From assembly GCA_965278985.1 (NCBI GenBank), contig OZ257131.1:992001-1056000 (forward strand): 64,000 nt of DNA, read 5' to 3'. Made by a program: the position numbers and the translations under genes. Shown one piece after another: positions 59,701 to 64,000 of the stretch. Numbering within the stretch: position 1 is the stretch's first letter; each line of letters opens with the position of its first letter. Below the pieces are notes generated by a model, which was given only the letters and a program-made list of their open reading frames with translations, was not told the DNA's origin and made no database searches. The DNA is from CAISIP01 sp965278985 (GTDB lineage: Bacteria > Pseudomonadota > Gammaproteobacteria > Burkholderiales > Burkholderiaceae_C).

Positions 59701-61725
59701 ATGAGCAGCATCGTCGGCATCGACGTCGGTGGCACCTTCACCGACCTGTACTTCTCGGGCAACGCGGACCGGCCGCACCAGATCCTCAAGGTGCCTTCCA
59801 CGCCGAAGGACTCGTCCATCGGCCTGCTCGATGCGCTGCGCGGCGCAGGCCTGCAGGCGGATGACCTGGACGCCATCCTGCATGGCACCACCATCGCCAC
59901 CAACGCCATCATCGAGAAGCGCGGTGCGCGCTGCGCGCTCATCACCACGCGGGGCTTCCGCGATGTGCTCGAGCTAGGCCGCCGCGACCGGCCGCGCATG
60001 TACGGCCTGGAGGGTGTGCACGAGCCGCTGGTGCCGCGCGAGCTGCGCTTCGAGGTGGACGAGCGGCTGGACCACGAAGGCCATGTGCTGCAGCCGCTGG
60101 ACGAGGCGGGCGTGCGGGCCGTGGGCGAGGTGCTCAAGACGCTGGAGGTGGAGTCGGTGGTCATCTCCTACATGCACGCCTATGCCAACACCGCGCACGA
60201 GGATCGCACGCGCGACATCCTGGCCGCGATGCACCCGCAATGGGAGATCGTCACGGCCACCTCGGTGGTGCGCGAGTACTACGAGTTCGAGCGCACCAGC
60301 ACGGCCGTCGTGCAGGGCTTCCTGCAGCCGCTGGTGGCGAAGTACGCGCGCAACCTCGCGGCCAAGCTCAAGGACTGGGGCTTCACGCGCGAAGTGGCCA
60401 TCATGCAGTCCAACGGTGGTGTGGCACCGCTGCGCCAGCTGGGCCAGCGCGCCGCCTACATCGTGCGATCCGGCCCCGCGGCCGGCGTCACGGCGGCCGC
60501 GCGCATCGCCGCCGAGGCCGGCTACAACCATGTGATCACCGGCGACATGGGCGGCACGAGTTTCGACGTGGCCGTGATCATCAACGGCCAGCCCAAGGTC
60601 GCCGAACTCACGAACCTGGACTTCCGCATCCCGCTGCGCCTGCCGATGATCGACGTGCACACCATCGGCGCGGGCGGCGGCAGCATCGCGCACCTGGACC
60701 GTGGCGGCATGCTGCAGGTGGGGCCACGCAGCGCCGGCGCGATGCCCGGCCCGGTGGCCTTCCGCCGAGGCGGCACCGAGCCCACGGTGACGGATGCCAA
60801 CGTCGCGCTGGGCCGCATCAACCCCGCGAGCCGCATGAACGGCAAGGACGCCACGCTGGACGTCGAGGGCGCACGCCGCGCCGTGGCCGCGCTCGGCGAG
60901 CGGCTGGGCCTGGGCATGGAGCAGACCGCCGAGGCGATCCTGGCGGTGGTGAACCAGCGCATGGCCGGCCGCATCCGCCTCATGTCCATCGAACGCGGCC
61001 TGGACCCGCGCGACTTCGCCTTCGTGGCCTTCGGTGGCGCCGGCCCGCTGCACGGCGGTGCCCTGGTGCGCGAGGTGGGCGTCTCCACCATGCTGGTGCC
61101 GCTGTACCCCGGCGTCTTGTGTGCGCTGGGCTGCGTGTATGCCGACCTGCGTTACGACCTCTCGCAGACCGTGGAGAAACGCATCGACCGCCTGGAGCCC
61201 GGCGAGCTGGCGCGCACCATCGCCGCACAACGCGCGCAGGGCCAGAAGCAGCTCGACGAGAGCCAGGTGCCGATCGACACCTCGTCCATCACGCACATCG
61301 CCGACATGGCCTACGCAGGCCAGATCCACGCGCTGCAGGTGGCCATCGAGCCGGAATGGGACAACGCGCGCCTGGCGCAGGCCTTCAACGACGCCTACCG
61401 CGACAAGTTCGGCAACACGCTGGCGGACATGGCGGTGGTGATCGTCAACCTGCGCACCGTGGTGGTGGGCACGCGCTCCGGCAGTCCCTTGCCGCAGGCC
61501 CGGGAAGGCGGCAGCGGCACGCCGCAGCCTGTCTCGCGCCGGCGGGTGCACTTCGGCACGGCCTGGCACGACACACCGGTGTATGCACGCGACGATTTCG
61601 CGCCGGGCATGGCGCTGGACGGTCCCGCGATCGTCGAACAGATGGACACCACCACCGTCATCGAGCCCGACATGGCGCTCACGGTGGACCGGCACGGCAA
61701 CCTCCTCGTCAAGGTGAAGGCATGA
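59701..61725 (+). CDS. Hydantoinase/oxoprolinase family protein, subunit A
   Basis: A 674-residue ATP-dependent hydantoinase A/oxoprolinase family protein. ATPase motifs are GIDVGGTFTDLYF near the start, HGTTIATNAIIEKRGAR and GDMGGTSFDVAVI. The family cleaves cyclic amides (hydantoin, 5-oxoproline, caprolactam) or carboxylates ketones (acetone, acetophenone) with ATP. The subunit B gene overlaps by four bases. GAGGAGA lies before ATG 59701; an in-frame ATG at 59617 is less likely. Confidence 0.93.
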   Translation: MSSIVGIDVGGTFTDLYFSGNADRPHQILKVPSTPKDSSIGLLDALRGAGLQADDLDAILHGTTIATNAIIEKRGARCALITTRGFRDVLELGRRDRPRMYGLEGVHEPLVPRELRFEVDERLDHEGHVLQPLDEAGVRAVGEVLKTLEVESVVISYMHAYANTAHEDRTRDILAAMHPQWEIVTATSVVREYYEFERTSTAVVQGFLQPLVAKYARNLAAKLKDWGFTREVAIMQSNGGVAPLRQLGQRAAYIVRSGPAAGVTAAARIAAEAGYNHVITGDMGGTSFDVAVIINGQPKVAELTNLDFRIPLRLPMIDVHTIGAGGGSIAHLDRGGMLQVGPRSAGAMPGPVAFRRGGTEPTVTDANVALGRINPASRMNGKDATLDVEGARRAVAALGERLGLGMEQTAEAILAVVNQRMAGRIRLMSIERGLDPRDFAFVAFGGAGPLHGGALVREVGVSTMLVPLYPGVLCALGCVYADLRYDLSQTVEKRIDRLEPGELARTIAAQRAQGQKQLDESQVPIDTSSITHIADMAYAGQIHALQVAIEPEWDNARLAQAFNDAYRDKFGNTLADMAVVIVNLRTVVVGTRSGSPLPQAREGGSGTPQPVSRRRVHFGTAWHDTPVYARDDFAPGMALDGPAIVEQMDTTTVIEPDMALTVDRHGNLLVKVKA

Positions 61726-63536
61726 CCACGAACACCATGAATGCGATGAACGCCATCGATCCCGTCACGCTGGCCGTCGTGCGCGGCAGCCTGGAGCAGA
61801 TCGCCGACGAGATGGACCTGCACCTGATCCATGCGGCCATCTCGCCCATCATCTCCGAGACCAACGACTGCGCCAACGGCATCTTCCATCCCGTCACGGG
61901 CGAGACCATCGCGCAGGGCAGCTTCGGCCTGCCGGTGTTCCTGGCCTACATGCAGTTCACGGTGCAGAAGGTCATCGAGCTGGCCAACGCCGAGGGTGGC
62001 TTCAAGCCCGGCGACATCTGGATCATGAACGACACCTACCTGGGCGGCAGCCACCTGCAGGACACGCAGCTGATCGCCCCGGTCTTCGCCAACGGCGAGC
62101 TCTTCGCCGTGATGGCCACCACGGGCCACCTGATGGACGTGGGCGGCAACGTGCCCGGCGGCTGGGGTCCCAAGGCCACCGAGATCCACCAGGAGGGCAT
62201 CATCATCCCGCCGGTGAAGCTCTTCGAGGAGGGCAAGCAGAACACGGCGCTGGTGGCCATGATCCGCGCCAACGTGCGGTTGCCAGCCGAGATCACCGGC
62301 GACATCGCGGCCATGAGCAATGTGTTCTCGGTGGGCACGCGCGGCATCGAGGCGCTGGTGCAGCGCTACGGCCGCGAGGTGCTCACGGGCTGCCTGAACG
62401 CGATGATCGCGCACTCCGAGCGCCAGATGCGCTCGTACATCCGCGACATCCCCGACGGCACCTACCGCTACGAGGACTTCATCGACAACGACGGCGTGGT
62501 GGACGAACCCATCCCCGTGCGCCTGGCCATCACGGTGCAGGGCGACGAGATGCGCTTCGACTTCACGGGCAGCGGCCCGCGCTCGAAGGGGCCGATGAAC
62601 ATGTCGCGCAACACCACGGTGTCGTCCGTCTTCGTGGCCATCAAGCACATCTTTCCGGACGTGCCGGTCAATGGCGGCACCTTCCGCCCGATCCACATCG
62701 ACGTGCCCAAGGGCAGCCTGCTGGCCGCCGAGTACCCCGCACCCTGCGGCGGTTACCTGGAGCCCATGGGCCGGGTCATCGACGTGGTCTTCGGCGCCCT
62801 GAGCCAGGCCGTGCCCGACAAGGCGCCCGCGGCCTTCTTCGGCACCATCGGCGTGGTGGCCATCAGCGGCACGCACCCGAAGAGCCACAACTACTTCGTG
62901 GGCGTGTTTCCCTACCCCGGTGGCTATGGCGCCAGCAAGGGCAGCGACGGCCTCATCAACGGCACGCCGCCGCAGTCGATGGCCAACTTCATGTCGCTGG
63001 AGATGTCGGAGCACCGTTTCCCGCTGCGCTTCGACCATTTCCGCATCCGTGAGGACTCGGGCGGCGCGGGCCTGCAGCGTGGCGGCTGCGGCACCGAATA
63101 CGGGTTCACGGCCTGGTCCGACATCACGGTGTCGGTGCTGGGCGACCGCGCGGACTTCGCACCCTTCGGCATCCACGGCGGGGGCAAGGCACAGGCCAAT
63201 CGCGTGGGGCTCACGACCCAGGGCCGCAGCTGGACGCCGCCGCTGCGCAGCAAGCTGGAGAAGGAGCCGCTGGCGGCCGGCGACGCGCTGCGCGCCGCCT
63301 CACCGGGCGGCGGCGGCTTCGGCGACGCGTTGCAGCGCGAGCTGGCCGACGTGGAGCAGGACCTGAACCGCGGCTACATCAGCCGCGCCACCGCCGAGGA
63401 GGCCTACGGCGTGGTCATCGCCGACGCGAAGAGCCTGGTCGCGGGCCACACGCAGTACCGGCTCGACGCCGCGGCCAGCGCCGAGCGCCGGCGCGAACGG
63501 GCCTCGGCTGGCGCATCGCGGACCGCAACACCGTGA
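61722..63536 (+). CDS. Hydantoinase/oxoprolinase family protein, subunit B
   Basis: A 604-residue hydantoinase B family protein, partner of subunit A. Family pattern: DPVTLAVVRGSLEQIADEMDLHL, IWIMNDTYLGGSHLQDTQL with histidine and aspartate ligands for a metal, GHLMDVGGNVPGGWGP, PGGGGFGDALQRE near the end. The ATG at 61722 overlaps the stop of subunit A (ATGA). Together the two subunits should form the active complex. The last 25 residues are low-complexity alanine/arginine-rich. Confidence 0.93.
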   Translation: MTTNTMNAMNAIDPVTLAVVRGSLEQIADEMDLHLIHAAISPIISETNDCANGIFHPVTGETIAQGSFGLPVFLAYMQFTVQKVIELANAEGGFKPGDIWIMNDTYLGGSHLQDTQLIAPVFANGELFAVMATTGHLMDVGGNVPGGWGPKATEIHQEGIIIPPVKLFEEGKQNTALVAMIRANVRLPAEITGDIAAMSNVFSVGTRGIEALVQRYGREVLTGCLNAMIAHSERQMRSYIRDIPDGTYRYEDFIDNDGVVDEPIPVRLAITVQGDEMRFDFTGSGPRSKGPMNMSRNTTVSSVFVAIKHIFPDVPVNGGTFRPIHIDVPKGSLLAAEYPAPCGGYLEPMGRVIDVVFGALSQAVPDKAPAAFFGTIGVVAISGTHPKSHNYFVGVFPYPGGYGASKGSDGLINGTPPQSMANFMSLEMSEHRFPLRFDHFRIREDSGGAGLQRGGCGTEYGFTAWSDITVSVLGDRADFAPFGIHGGGKAQANRVGLTTQGRSWTPPLRSKLEKEPLAAGDALRAASPGGGGFGDALQRELADVEQDLNRGYISRATAEEAYGVVIADAKSLVAGHTQYRLDAAASAERRRERASAGASRTATP

Positions 63537-63600
63537 CCCCATTGAACACGTTCACAGCATCGACCGCATCCACGACGCAGCCAGAGGAAGGACACGCAGC

Positions 63601-64000
63601 ATGAGCAGCCACCACGACAGCACCGGCGCCTGGGAGCTCCCGCAGGAATACCGGATGCTCCAGGACTCCATCCGCCGCTTCATGCGCGAGGAGGTGAAAC
63701 CCGTCGAGGACAAGCTCCCGCACGACGCCTACACGCCCGAGCCGGCGGACCTGGCCAATCTGCAGCGCAAGGCGCGCGACGCCGGCCTGTGGCTGTTCGA
63801 GACGCCCGGCGAACACGGCGGCGCCGGGCTCAACCTGCTGGGCCAGTGCATCGCCGCGGAAGAGGCTGCCAAGTGCCGCATGGGCATCTACATCGCCGGC
63901 TGCGGCGCCTTCGGCTTCGACCCACCGGTGGTGATCTGGAAGGGCACCGAGCACCAGCAGCGTTTTGCGCGCGACGACGTGCAGAACGGTACCAAGGCCT
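63601..64000 (+). CDS. Acyl-CoA dehydrogenase, 5' part cut by the window end
   Basis: From ATG 63601 a frame without stop runs to the window end (133 codons). It reads MSSHHDSTGAWELPQEYRML, then IRRFMREEVKPVEDKLP, GLWLFETPGEHGGAGLNLLG and AEEAAKCRMGIYIAGCG, the N-terminal helical domain of an acyl-CoA dehydrogenase. The gene follows the hydantoinase B gene after 64 bases and would be the fifth dehydrogenase subunit in the island. A GGAAGGA ribosome-binding site (about 63586-63592) supports the start. Confidence 0.85.
   Translation, partial: MSSHHDSTGAWELPQEYRMLQDSIRRFMREEVKPVEDKLPHDAYTPEPADLANLQRKARDAGLWLFETPGEHGGAGLNLLGQCIAAEEAAKCRMGIYIAGCGAFGFDPPVVIWKGTEHQQRFARDDVQNGTKA

Noticed and set aside
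60240..63536. 1098-codon plus-strand frame that starts inside the hydantoinase A gene in another frame
   Set aside because: The first part is an out-of-frame shadow of subunit A; only the part from 61722 is real (subunit B).

Overview
The window is GC-rich chromosomal DNA from a betaproteobacterium, most likely Burkholderiales and probably Comamonadaceae. The evidence is the dense coding with long antisense shadow frames, three orphan Bug/TctC-type periplasmic receptors, the smpB / ratA-rnfH / guaB / guaA order, and the many LysR, IclR and GntR regulated catabolic islands. No tRNA, rRNA, CRISPR array, integrase or complete insertion sequence was seen. The genus cannot be fixed from the sequence alone.

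1-12.2 kb is a housekeeping block. It holds the 3' part of typA/bipA, a decayed MscS-type channel remnant with a 9-bp tandem repeat, a two-copy PRC-barrel protein, an EamA permease, smpB divergent from ratA-rnfH, a DUF4124 protein, guaB and guaA separated by a strong terminator, a D,D-carboxypeptidase, and a RecQ-type helicase whose C-terminus is phosphoribosyltransferase-like.

12.2-18.7 kb is a scarred accessory region. The last codons of the recQ-like gene occur three times (12083-12205, 12843-12926, 16747-16869). Two PIN-type toxin-antitoxin modules lie directly downstream of copies A and C. The first toxin is frameshifted and cut off at copy B. Between the copies are a DUF4386 membrane protein, a broken nitroreductase-like gene and an epimerase/LysR pair. 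A urease accessory gene, ureD, follows without the rest of a urease operon. Recombination between the outer repeats would remove about 4.7 kb and still leave a complete recQ frame.

18.8-24.6 kb encodes a signalling set: a PAS histidine kinase, a single-domain receiver and a 1296-residue REC-GAF-PAS-GGDEF-EAL protein whose GGDEF signature is degenerate. 25.6-33.5 kb is a LacI-controlled operon joining an amino-acid-type ABC importer with a VOC protein, a RuBisCO-like protein and a DUF1537 sugar-acid kinase. 33.5-46.9 kb holds two further toxin-antitoxin pairs (RelE-like/BrnA-like and BrnT/BrnA), a sulfatase with its own formylglycine-generating enzyme and Bug receptor, a second LysR-Bug-CoA-transferase set, PaiB, an ArgO/ArgP exporter-regulator pair and a zinc alcohol dehydrogenase.

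46.9-64 kb is a CoA-thioester degradation island: a crotonase lacking the usual catalytic glutamates, an IclR regulator, a Bug receptor, a CoA ligase, an SDR, two divergent acyl-CoA dehydrogenase pairs around two matching 23-bp palindromes, a TauD-type dioxygenase, a MaoC hydratase, a GntR regulator, a hydantoinase/oxoprolinase A/B pair and the start of another acyl-CoA dehydrogenase. No thiolase is in the window. The strongest candidates for something new are the recQ-tail/toxin-antitoxin arrangement, the RuBisCO-like operon with an amino-acid-type importer, and the paired dehydrogenase island.
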